DNA from: Gammaproteobacteria bacterium
GTDB lineage: Bacteria > Pseudomonadota > Gammaproteobacteria > SZUA-229
Direction of reading: 5' to 3'
NCBI GenBank assembly: GCA_027858635.1
Contig: JAQICG010000259.1
Coordinates: 1-5,568 of the forward strand
DNA: 5,568 nt
Shown here: positions 1-5,160 of the stretch, piece by piece
How positions within the stretch are numbered: position 1 is the stretch's first letter
Layout: the number at the start of each line of letters is the position of its first letter
The notes under the pieces: model-generated
The model's database searches: none
Told to the model about the DNA's origin: nothing
What the model saw: the letters and a program-made list of their open reading frames with translations, nothing else
Program-made: the position numbers and the translations under genes

Positions 1-316
1 GTCCAGCTTTCACGGCAGACTTGCGTCGGAAAATCCGGCGAAGAAAGGCGACTTCAAAGCCAGTGTTCGCGTCTTTAACGGCGCGGCGGATCCGTTTGTG
101 AAAACGGAGCAGATCGAGGCGCTGAAAGCGGAGATGAACAACGCCGGTGTTGATTTTAAATTTATCAACTATCCGGGCGTTAAACATAGCTTCACCAATC
201 CTGAGGCCGATGCCAAGGGCAAAAAATTTGGTTTGCCGCTGGAGTACAATGCTGATGCTGATAAAGATTCGTGGCAGAAAAATCTCGAATTCTTCAAAGA
301 TATATTTTCAAAATAG
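1..316 (+). CDS. Dienelactone hydrolase family protein, C-terminal part (5' end outside window)
   Basis: Reading from base 2, the frame is open to a TAG stop at 314-316 and gives about 104 residues. An in-frame GTG at 98 is internal and not the start, because family-like sequence (SFHGRL, then VFNGAADPFV) lies before it. Members are alpha/beta hydrolases with a Cys/Ser-Asp-His triad. The Asp is seen in GAADPFV (about visible residue 30) and the His in VKHSFTNPEAD. The nucleophile elbow would lie upstream of the window. The tail, with YNADADKDSW and a Phe-rich last helix, is typical of the carboxymethylenebutenolidase-like subgroup found widely in proteobacteria, whose real substrate is usually unknown, so I give no gene symbol. 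The gene is convergent with the cytochrome gene, with 65 bp between the stops. I see no clear intrinsic terminator in that gap. Confidence 0.88.
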   Translation, partial: SSFHGRLASENPAKKGDFKASVRVFNGAADPFVKTEQIEALKAEMNNAGVDFKFINYPGVKHSFTNPEADAKGKKFGLPLEYNADADKDSWQKNLEFFKDIFSK

Positions 317-381
317 TTGAGTAGAGCCAGTCTCTCCAATTATTTGTTAGAGCTCCTGTTAGCGAAGTCGTGTTGCATAGA

Positions 382-858
382 TTATCTTGTACGATAAGCA
401 TAGTGGCAGGCGACACAAGAACTCATTACTTTTTGCAGGGCGCTGTATGCGTTCTTTAAGTCACCTTCTTTAGCAACTTTAGATAACTCGGTGGCTGATT
501 CGTGCATGCCCCAGCCGATGTTTCTCATCTCAAGTGGCATAAATCTGCCCGGCCCCATACCACTGGTGCGGTGTTTCCCCATCGTGCTTTTACCCATTCT
601 GGTTTCGGCGACCTCTGCAGCCGAGGCCAGATTATTTTCCGCTAGATGACCGACGATTTCGCTTAATGCCGCAAGATGGTCCAGCATGTCTTGTCGCATA
701 AGCTGGCGCGCCTGATCAGGCATGGAGACTAACTGGCGAGAATCACTGTCAGAAGATATTTGTTCGCCCTGTGGAGTGCTGGTCGATTCTTCGCTGTGTG
801 CAGGGTGAAATGCGGATAAAAGCACAGTGGTGGCAACTAATGAAATTATTCTACGCAT
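382..858 (-). CDS. Exported class II c-type cytochrome (cytochrome c'-like)
   Basis: This is a 158-residue protein. Its N-terminus is a Sec signal peptide: MRR, a hydrophobic run at about residues 4-17, and a likely cleavage after AHS at 20-22. The mature part is helical and ends in a single haem-binding CVACH (Cys148, Cys151, His152) followed by YAYRTR. One CXXCH at the extreme C-terminus is the hallmark of class II cytochromes (c', c556), four-helix bundles in the periplasm. The middle carries a Met/Gly-rich stretch (RMGKSTMGKHRTSGMGPGR, about 87-105). Whether a Met supplies a sixth haem ligand (c556-like) or the haem is five-coordinate (c'-like, gas-binding) cannot be read from sequence. 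The ATG at 856-858 is preceded by AGAGA at 867-871 with an 8-base spacer, supporting this start. No cytochrome b or oxidase partner is nearby, so its electron partner is unknown. Confidence 0.85.
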   Translation of the reverse strand: MRRIISLVATTVLLSAFHPAHSEESTSTPQGEQISSDSDSRQLVSMPDQARQLMRQDMLDHLAALSEIVGHLAENNLASAAEVAETRMGKSTMGKHRTSGMGPGRFMPLEMRNIGWGMHESATELSKVAKEGDLKNAYSALQKVMSSCVACHYAYRTR

Positions 859-1001
859 GGCGATGTTCTCTGTTAGTGATGAATTTAAAAATCGGAAATT
901 ACGTTAATTTGTAACATAGCCTGTTATCAATATAAAAAGAATTTATGGTTATATGTCTATTTAAAGACAGTTTTTGGCGCAACAAAAAGTTTCAAATAAA
1001 T

Positions 1002-1033
1002 AAAAATCCCCTACTATTTCCAGCGGGCTTTTT
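1002..1033 (-). terminator. Probable intrinsic terminator of the DUF1015 gene
   Basis: On the minus strand, about 30 bases after the DUF1015 stop, an A-tract (T-run 1029-1033 on +) leads into a short GC stem (GGG at 1025-1027 with CCC at 1009-1011). The stem has a second 3-bp segment including one wobble pair, a six-base loop and one bulge, followed by a T-run (A-run 1002-1006 on +). The A and T tracts can also pair, giving a longer imperfect hairpin. It is weaker than the terminator at 4917-4948. If it works, the cytochrome gene downstream needs its own promoter in 872-1001. That stretch is AT-rich, but I could not pick a convincing -35/-10 pair in it. Confidence 0.45.
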
Positions 1034-1063
1034 AACGCGACGTCTTTCTTAAACGCGGATGTA

Positions 1064-2299
1064 TTAATCCAGTACGTGAGACACCAGACCATCCGCCAGC
1101 TTGGGTTCAAACCAGGTGGATTTGGGCGGCATCACTTCATTGGCATCGGCAACGGCCATCAACGCTTCCATCCGTGTCGGGAAGAGGGAAAAGGCAATCG
1201 CCATTTCGCCGCTGTCGACGCGTTTTTCGAGTTCACCCAGGCCCCGGATGCCGCCGACAAAATCGATGCGGTTATCCGTGCGCGGATCTGAAATGCCCAG
1301 TACCGGCTCGATCAGGTTATCTGCTAGCAGACTGACATCGAGTGAAGCGACCGGATCATTGGGGATCAATTCAGGCTTGATGGCGAGTCGGTACCACTGG
1401 CCATCGAGATACATGCCGAACTCGCCGGGTTTATCGGGCGACACTGCGGCGCTTTCCGCGTTGACTTCAAAAACACCGTCAAGTCTGGCCAGCAGCTGTT
1501 CTTTGTTCAAACCGTTCAGGTCTTTGACGACGCGGTTGTAGTCCAGAATCTTCATCTGGTTGTGCGGGTAGATTACCGACAGAAAGTAATCGCTGTTCTG
1601 GTTGCCATTGCTGTCGCCGTCGCCGCCCATGCTTTTGGCAACGCGCGAGGCAGCGGCAGAGCGGTGATGGCCATCGGCGATATAAATCGCGTCCATGTCC
1701 TCAAAGCCCTGACTGATCTGTGCGATGGTAGCGTCGTCATTGATGATCCAGAAGGTGTGCTGCACACCGTCATCAGCAGTCACATCCACCAGTGGTTCGG
1801 TGGTGGCGACCTTTTCCAGAATGGCATCCATGTCCGGCTGTGACTTATAGGCCAGCAGTACCGGGCCGGTCTGTGCGTTCAGCGCTTCGATCTGGCGTAC
1901 ACGGTCATCCTCCTTGGCGGGACGGGTATACTCGTGCTTGCGGATGCGATTGCTGTCGTAATCGGCGACCGAAGCGGCCGCCACCAGACCGATCTGGGAA
2001 TGGTCGCCCATGATCAGGCGGTAGGCGTAATAGCTGTCTTTGTCATCGCGAATCAGAATGCCTTCGTCCAGCATCTTTTGCAGGTTCTCGGCCGATTTGG
2101 CGTACACCGCCGGATCATACGGATCGGTCTCTTCTGGCAGATCAATTTCCGCCTTGGAAATATGCAGAAAACTCCAGGGCTTGTCTTTCGCGCGTTCTTT
2201 GGCTTCCGCCGAGTTCAGAACATCGTAAGGGGGCGCAACAACTTCTTCAGCGCGTTCGGGAAGGGGGCGTAAACCGGCAAAAGGACGAATTAATGGCAT
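1064..2299 (-). CDS. DUF1015 family protein
   Basis: This is a 411-residue cytosolic protein with no signal peptide or membrane segment. I recognise the DUF1015 (COG4198) pattern: the N-terminus MPLIRPFAGLRP, then VAPPYDV at about residues 21-27, the block RKHEYTRPAKEDDR at about 120-133, and IADGHHRSAAA at about 207-217. The length is normal for the family. The frame is open 10 codons further upstream (ATG at 2327-2329). I chose the ATG at 2297-2299 because the family begins at MPLIRPF and because a purine-rich AAGAAGAAGAG lies just before it. The function is not settled. The DGHHR motif resembles the ligand-binding motif of the ParB/sulfiredoxin fold, which includes archaeal free-serine kinases, and from memory DUF1015 genes often sit beside serA/serC. 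A small-molecule kinase role is therefore an inference. No serine-pathway gene is visible here. It is divergent from trhP. Confidence 0.85.
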   Translation of the reverse strand: MPLIRPFAGLRPLPERAEEVVAPPYDVLNSAEAKERAKDKPWSFLHISKAEIDLPEETDPYDPAVYAKSAENLQKMLDEGILIRDDKDSYYAYRLIMGDHSQIGLVAAASVADYDSNRIRKHEYTRPAKEDDRVRQIEALNAQTGPVLLAYKSQPDMDAILEKVATTEPLVDVTADDGVQHTFWIINDDATIAQISQGFEDMDAIYIADGHHRSAAASRVAKSMGGDGDSNGNQNSDYFLSVIYPHNQMKILDYNRVVKDLNGLNKEQLLARLDGVFEVNAESAAVSPDKPGEFGMYLDGQWYRLAIKPELIPNDPVASLDVSLLADNLIEPVLGISDPRTDNRIDFVGGIRGLGELEKRVDSGEMAIAFSLFPTRMEALMAVADANEVMPPKSTWFEPKLADGLVSHVLD

Positions 2300-2301
2300 G
2301 A

Positions 2302-2312
2302 CTCTTCTTCTT
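2302..2312 (-). promoter_or_regulatory. Ribosome binding site that sets the DUF1015 start
   Basis: Read on the minus strand this is AAGAAGAAGAG, ending two bases before the ATG at 2297-2299. It is the only purine-rich stretch near either candidate start, which favours the 411-residue protein over the 421-residue reading. The longer start would also lie almost on top of the -10 hexamer at 2330-2335. Confidence 0.6.
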
Positions 2313-2329
2313 AAATTTCGGGAATACAA

Positions 2330-2335
2330 ATTATA
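2330..2335 (-). promoter_or_regulatory. Consensus -10 hexamer for the DUF1015 gene
   Basis: The minus strand reads TATAAT, preceded directly by TG, about 30 bases upstream of the chosen start codon. That predicts a leader of about 25 nt. No good -35 hexamer lies 16-18 bp upstream. Instead, a perfect 10-bp palindrome AAGCCGGCTT (2341-2350) falls where the -10/-35 spacer would be and could be an operator. The -10 match is seen directly; its use is inferred. Confidence 0.5.
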
Positions 2336-2411
2336 CAGTGAAGCCGGCTTAATGGCGATTCTGGCGTGTTGTCAGCAACGAAAATACCTGAGAGTAGCAA
2401 GGCTACTAACA

Positions 2412-2529
2412 AGGCGTATGGAAAGGATGCCCTTCAATCAAGACCGTCAGCAGCAGGGATGCTGCTGCCGAGCGTACACGGATGTATTCTCAGCGCGTCT
2501 TGATTGAAGGGCATCCTTTCCATGTGTCT
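2412..2529. repeat. 118-bp fold-back repeat with 27-bp perfect inverted arms
   Basis: Bases 2418-2444 are the exact reverse complement of 2497-2523. The pairing extends by six more positions on each side if G-U pairs are allowed (2412-2417 with 2524-2529). The 52-base central region holds its own hairpin, CAGCAGC (2448-2454) with GCTGCTG (2461-2467) around a six-base loop. Just outside to the left is another small hairpin, AGTAGC (2393-2398) with GCTACT (2402-2407). Short frames on both strands read MERMPFNQD because of the palindrome and are not genes. From memory, the central motif (CGTACACGGATGTATTCTCAGCGCG) belongs to a type of dispersed intergenic repeat common in gammaproteobacteria. 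I see no target duplication and no transposase. Confidence 0.8.
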
Positions 2530-2576
2530 CAATAGTATGTGCATGCAACTCACGCGCTTTGTGGCGTTATCCAGTG

Positions 2577-2744
2577 CTAGGAGGCTGTCGGATTTAGGAT
2601 GAATTGGCTGCGGAAGTGGGAGAGCGGCCCAAATCTCCCCGATTTTTCGTTGCGTAGAATAACTATGCGCCTTAAAATCGGGAAAATTTGTGCTCACTCT
2701 CCCACTCCCTCACTTCAATCCCCCTAAACCCGACAGCCTCCTAG
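2577..2744. mobile_element. 168-bp MITE-like element with terminal inverted repeats
   Basis: The ends 2577-2598 and 2723-2744 are inverted repeats of 22 bp with one mismatch (CTAGGAGGCTGTCGG, then ATTTAGG against GTTTAGG). The inside is also largely self-complementary: 2615-2624 with 2697-2706 (10 bp), 2638-2646 with 2674-2682 (9 bp), and a central hairpin 2652-2657 with 2663-2668 around a five-base loop. The element can thus fold along its whole length. Both ends carry CTAG, which could be a 4-bp target duplication (IS5-subgroup transposases favour CTAR-type targets) or part of the repeat; because CTAG is palindromic the two cannot be told apart here. It has no coding capacity, so any movement would need a transposase supplied from elsewhere. 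An 87-codon minus-strand frame crossing it is spurious. Confidence 0.78.
2650..2678 (+). promoter_or_regulatory. Possible outward promoter inside the MITE-like element
   Basis: TTGCGT (2650-2655) and TAAAAT (2673-2678) are separated by 17 bp. The -10 matches consensus at five of six positions and the -35 at three of six. The predicted start near 2685 gives a leader of about 80 nt before the trhP ATG. It matters because only 21 bp separate the element from trhP, so trhP must be transcribed from inside or beyond it. This is inferred from sequence alone. Confidence 0.3.
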
Positions 2745-2765
2745 AATGCGACTCAGAAAACAGCC

Positions 2766-4133
2766 ATGATACATACAAAACAGATGAAAACAGAATTACT
2801 CAGCCCCGCAGGTACTCTTAGAAATATGCGTTACGCTTTTGCCTACGGCGCGGATGCGGTCTACGCCGGCCAGCCGCGTTACAGCCTGCGCGTGCGCAAT
2901 AATGATTTTCAGGATGAGAATCTCGCCATCGGTATTAAAGAGGCTCATGATCTGGGCAAGAAATTTTTCTTGACCTCCAACTTAATGCCGCACAACAGCA
3001 AGGTGAAAACCTATCTCGCCGATCTGGCGCCGGTGATTGCCATGCAGCCGGATGCGCTGATCATGGCCGACCCCGGTCTGATCATGATGGTGCGGGAAAC
3101 CTGGCCGGAAATGCCGATCCATCTTTCGGTACAGGCCAATACGGTAAATTACGCCACGGTGAAATTCTGGCAGCAGCAGGGCATCGAGCGCATTATTCTG
3201 TCGCGCGAGCTGTCACTGGATGAGGTCGCCGAGATCCGCCAGCAGTGTCCCGATATCGAACTGGAAGTATTTGTGCACGGCGCACTGTGCATCGCCTATT
3301 CCGGGCGCTGCCTGCTCTCTGGCTATTTTAACCATCGCGATCCTAATCAGGGCAGCTGTACCAACTCCTGTCGCTGGGAATACAAGGCCACCGCCGCTGA
3401 GGAAAATGCCGAAGGTGTCTACAAACCGATCGCTGAATCATCCGGTGGCAGCGGTGCTGCACCGGTGATGAGTAGCTCTGAAATCGGCGACGGTGTACGC
3501 AGCGCAGGCGCGGATGAGGTTTATCTGCTGGAAGAGAAGGGCCGCCCCGGCGAACAGATGCCGATCATGGAAGACGAGCACGGTACCTATATCATGAACT
3601 CCAAGGACCTGCGCGCCATTGAGCATGTGCAGAAACTGGTGGAGATCGGTGTCGACTGTCTGAAGATCGAAGGCCGCACCAAGTCACATTATTATGTAGC
3701 GCGTACCACTCAGACCTATCGACAGGCGATTGACGCAGCCGAACGGGGTGAAATCTTCAATCTGGCACTGCTGGGTGATCTGGAAAACCTGGCCAACCGT
3801 GGTTATACCGACGGTTTTTTCGCGCGCCATCATACCCACGATTATCAAAACTACATGGACAGTCACTCCAAAAGTCGTCAGCAAAATTTTGTGGGCGAGG
3901 TGCTGTCTTACGATGCCGTTTCCGGTATAGCCGAAATCGAAGTAAAAAACAAATTCAGCGTCGGTGATAAACTGGAGCTGGTTACGCCACAGGGCAATCA
4001 CGATATTGTGGTCGAGAGCATGCAGGATCAGTACAGCAAACCCATGGAATCAGCATTGGGCAGTGGTTACTTCGTAAAAATGCAGTTGCCCGAAGGCACT
4101 ACTGAAAAATGCCTGCTGGCTCGATATATTTAA
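2766..4133 (+). CDS. trhP: tRNA 5-hydroxyuridine modification protein TrhP (peptidase U32 family, formerly YegQ)
   Basis: This 455-residue protein (E. coli TrhP is 453 from memory) matches that protein along nearly its whole length. Conserved blocks include ELLSPAGTLRNMRYAFAYGA at 10-29, VYAGQPRYSLRVRNN at 32-46, DALIMADPGLI at 96-106, HLSVQAN at 119-125, ILSRELSL at 144-151, and EDEHGTYIMNSKDLRAI and LKIEGRTKS in the second half. Four cysteines, Cys175, Cys182, Cys198 and Cys202, fit the Fe-S ligand set of this family. TrhP is cytosolic and takes part in prephenate-dependent hydroxylation of U34 in tRNA, the first step to cmo5U/mcmo5U, despite its peptidase name. The ending (VGEVLSYD to KFSVGDKLELVTPQGN) is the C-terminal beta-barrel. 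The first ATG (2766) and a second at 2784 (MKTELL) are both possible. Neither has a strong Shine-Dalgarno, and 2784 better fits the E. coli N-terminus. No other cmo genes are adjacent. Confidence 0.93.
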   Translation: MIHTKQMKTELLSPAGTLRNMRYAFAYGADAVYAGQPRYSLRVRNNDFQDENLAIGIKEAHDLGKKFFLTSNLMPHNSKVKTYLADLAPVIAMQPDALIMADPGLIMMVRETWPEMPIHLSVQANTVNYATVKFWQQQGIERIILSRELSLDEVAEIRQQCPDIELEVFVHGALCIAYSGRCLLSGYFNHRDPNQGSCTNSCRWEYKATAAEENAEGVYKPIAESSGGSGAAPVMSSSEIGDGVRSAGADEVYLLEEKGRPGEQMPIMEDEHGTYIMNSKDLRAIEHVQKLVEIGVDCLKIEGRTKSHYYVARTTQTYRQAIDAAERGEIFNLALLGDLENLANRGYTDGFFARHHTHDYQNYMDSHSKSRQQNFVGEVLSYDAVSGIAEIEVKNKFSVGDKLELVTPQGNHDIVVESMQDQYSKPMESALGSGYFVKMQLPEGTTEKCLLARYI

Positions 4134-4213
4134 CTGAATAGTCTGTCGGGTATCAGGATGTATTTATCACGACACTTATATATTGTTGATTTATAGCTGA
4201 TATTTAATATATT

Positions 4214-4226
4214 TAGACAGAGTCTA
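4214..4226. promoter_or_regulatory. Short dyad upstream of the peroxiredoxin promoter
   Basis: TAGAC-AGA-GTCTA is a perfect 5-bp inverted repeat with a 3-bp centre, in a strongly AT-rich stretch 20 bp upstream of the TATAAT hexamer. Its position around -33 to -45 suits a regulator of the peroxiredoxin gene. It does not match the four-part OxyR pattern (ATAG-N7-CTAT repeats), so no regulator is assigned. Confidence 0.3.
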
Positions 4227-4246
4227 TATTTTGACCTGTTTTAGTT

Positions 4247-4252
4247 TATAAT
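4247..4252 (+). promoter_or_regulatory. Consensus -10 hexamer for the peroxiredoxin gene
   Basis: A perfect TATAAT lies 39 bases before the ATG at 4292, predicting a leader of about 33 nt. The nearest TTGACC (4231-4236) is only 10 bp upstream, too close to act as its -35. The normal -35 position holds only AT-rich sequence, so the promoter may be activator-dependent. The leader contains AGGAG (4281-4285), six bases before the start codon. Confidence 0.55.
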
Positions 4253-4291
4253 AACCAACTCAATTTAATTAACCCATAATAGGAGTCTGAC

Positions 4292-4897
4292 ATGGCTGTA
4301 TTAGTAGGACGAGAAGCCCCGGATTTTAGCGCGGCGGCTGTTTTAGGCAGCGGTGAAATCGTTGAAGATTTTAATTTTAAGAAGACTACCAGCGGGAAAT
4401 ACGCGGTTATCTTCTTTTACCCGCTGGATTTTACTTTTGTATGCCCTTCCGAGTTGATCGCGTTTGATCACCGCCTGGAAGAGTTCAAAAACCGTGGCGT
4501 AGAAGTAATCGGTGTCTCCATCGACTCACATTTTGCCCACAATGCCTGGCGCAATACCCCTATCAATGAAGGCGGTATTGGTCCGGTCAAATATACCCTG
4601 GTGGCCGATATGACCCATGCCATCTGCAAAGCCTACGATGTTGAAACCCCTGATGGTGCTGTCGCTTTCCGTGGCTCATTCCTGATCGACAAGGACGGTA
4701 TAGTTCGTCATCAGGTCGTGAATGATTTGCCACTGGGGCGTAATGTTGATGAAATGCTGCGTATGGTCGATGCCCTACAATTTACTGAAGAGCACGGCGA
4801 AGTCTGTCCGGCCGGCTGGTCTAAAGGTGACAAAGGCATGAATGCCACACCTGACGGTGTCGCAGAGTACCTGGCGGCGGAATCGGATAAATTGTAA
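4292..4897 (+). CDS. Typical 2-Cys peroxiredoxin (AhpC/Prx1 family)
   Basis: This 201-residue cytosolic thiol peroxidase reduces hydrogen peroxide and organic hydroperoxides. The thioredoxin-fold core carries YPLDFTFVCPSE at 43-54, with Pro44, Thr48 and the peroxidatic Cys51. Arg127 lies in the FRGSFLID block. The resolving Cys172 is in EVCPAGW at 170-176, which places it in the Prx1/AhpC class that resolves through a disulfide across the dimer. A third cysteine, Cys112, is not catalytic. The loop has GGIGP (94-98), close to the GGLG motif, but the C-terminal tail has EYL rather than the full YF helix, so sensitivity to over-oxidation is hard to predict. No ahpF or thioredoxin reductase follows, so the reductant is probably cellular thioredoxin. 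It is a single-gene unit: promoter at 4247-4252, AGGAG at 4281-4285, terminator at 4917-4948. Confidence 0.95.
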   Translation: MAVLVGREAPDFSAAAVLGSGEIVEDFNFKKTTSGKYAVIFFYPLDFTFVCPSELIAFDHRLEEFKNRGVEVIGVSIDSHFAHNAWRNTPINEGGIGPVKYTLVADMTHAICKAYDVETPDGAVAFRGSFLIDKDGIVRHQVVNDLPLGRNVDEMLRMVDALQFTEEHGEVCPAGWSKGDKGMNATPDGVAEYLAAESDKL

Positions 4898-4916
4898 ATC
4901 TGATTTTCTGTGAAGT

Positions 4917-4948
4917 ATAAAAAGCCCGTGAAATCACGGGCTTTTTAT
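4917..4948 (+). terminator. Strong intrinsic terminator after the peroxiredoxin gene
   Basis: This is a near-perfect hairpin. AAAAAGCCCGTG (4919-4930) pairs with CACGGGCTTTTT (4935-4946) around the loop AAAT, and two further A-T pairs extend the base. A GC core followed by five T residues, 20 bases after the stop codon, is classic. The matching A-tract would let it work on the minus strand too. Confidence 0.92.
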
Positions 4949-5075
4949 GGTCTGAAATTTGTCCGCAATGATCAACAGCGCCTTATTCGCACTGGCGTAG
5001 TCACGCCGTTGATTAAGGAAAGCAGTTCAAGCTGGTTCATCCCGACCTCTTCGGGGCGGTATTTTTAAAACTCAT
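4934..5075 (-). pseudogene. Probable frameshifted remnant of a small unidentified gene
   Basis: No intact frame covers this stretch, but protein-like sequence continues across three minus-strand frames. From ATG 5073-5075 one frame gives MSFKN. A second, from 5064 downward, gives KYRPEEVGMNQLELLS. A third, from about 5020 to a TGA at 4934-4936, gives FLNQRRDYASANKALLII and then ADKFQTIKSP. Joined, these would make a helical protein of roughly 48 residues, broken near the A-run at 5062-5066 and again near 5018-5028. I do not recognise the family. The stop lies inside the hairpin of the peroxiredoxin terminator, which would be odd for a working gene. It is divergent from the HTH gene and shares its AT-rich control region, so it could be a decayed partner. 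It may instead be chance or a sequencing artefact. Confidence 0.35.
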
Positions 5076-5098
5076 GGGTCGGTTGCATTATTTTATCT

Positions 5099-5144
5099 TT
5101 GACGTTAATGTATATATTAATAATTAATCTATATATTAATAATT
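5099..5144 (+). promoter_or_regulatory. AT-rich direct repeats and possible promoter of the HTH gene
   Basis: The 15-base unit TATATATTAATAATT occurs exactly at 5111-5125 and again at 5130-5144, a period of 19 bp. Each unit is itself nearly self-complementary around TTAATAATTAA. TTGACG at 5099-5104 is a five-of-six match to a -35. With an 18-bp spacer the -10 would be ATTAAT (5123-5128), inside the repeats. An HTH protein binding these repeats would cover its own promoter, so autorepression is a reasonable inference. Confidence 0.45.
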
Positions 5145-5160
5145 TGCTAGAAGGTGTTTT

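Noticed and set aside
880..960. Promoter for the cytochrome gene on the minus strand
   Set aside because: Several AT-rich -10-like words (TATATT, TATGTT) exist but none has an acceptable -35 at 16-18 bp; too ambiguous to annotate.
1101..1541. 146-codon plus-strand open frame
   Set aside because: Antisense shadow of the well-supported DUF1015 gene; Ser/Arg-rich low-quality sequence with no start signal.
2393..2523. CRISPR-like or integron attC interpretation of the 27-bp repeats
   Set aside because: The two copies are inverted, not direct, and there are only two. No GTTRRRY/RYYYAAC core sites or integrase gene are seen.
2434..2697. 87-codon minus-strand open frame (with MERMPFNQD) across the intergenic repeats
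   Set aside because: It runs through both palindromic repeats. The same peptide appears on the plus strand (2298-2507) only because of the inverted arms. No ribosome binding site or family resemblance.
4144..4174. Terminator after trhP (TGTCG/CGACA)
   Set aside because: Only a 5-bp stem with a large loop and no T-run follows, so I could not support it.
4193..4229. Possible OxyR site upstream of the peroxiredoxin gene
   Set aside because: Only one ATAG (4193-4196) and one CTAT (4224-4227) are present and the N7 spacing in between fails, so the four-part OxyR pattern is not met.
5041..5066. Plus-strand hairpin followed by TATTTTT, terminator-like
   Set aside because: The stem has a mismatch and a wobble. 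No plus-strand gene or promoter lies between the 4917-4948 terminator and this point, and the bases are better explained by the decayed minus-strand ORF.
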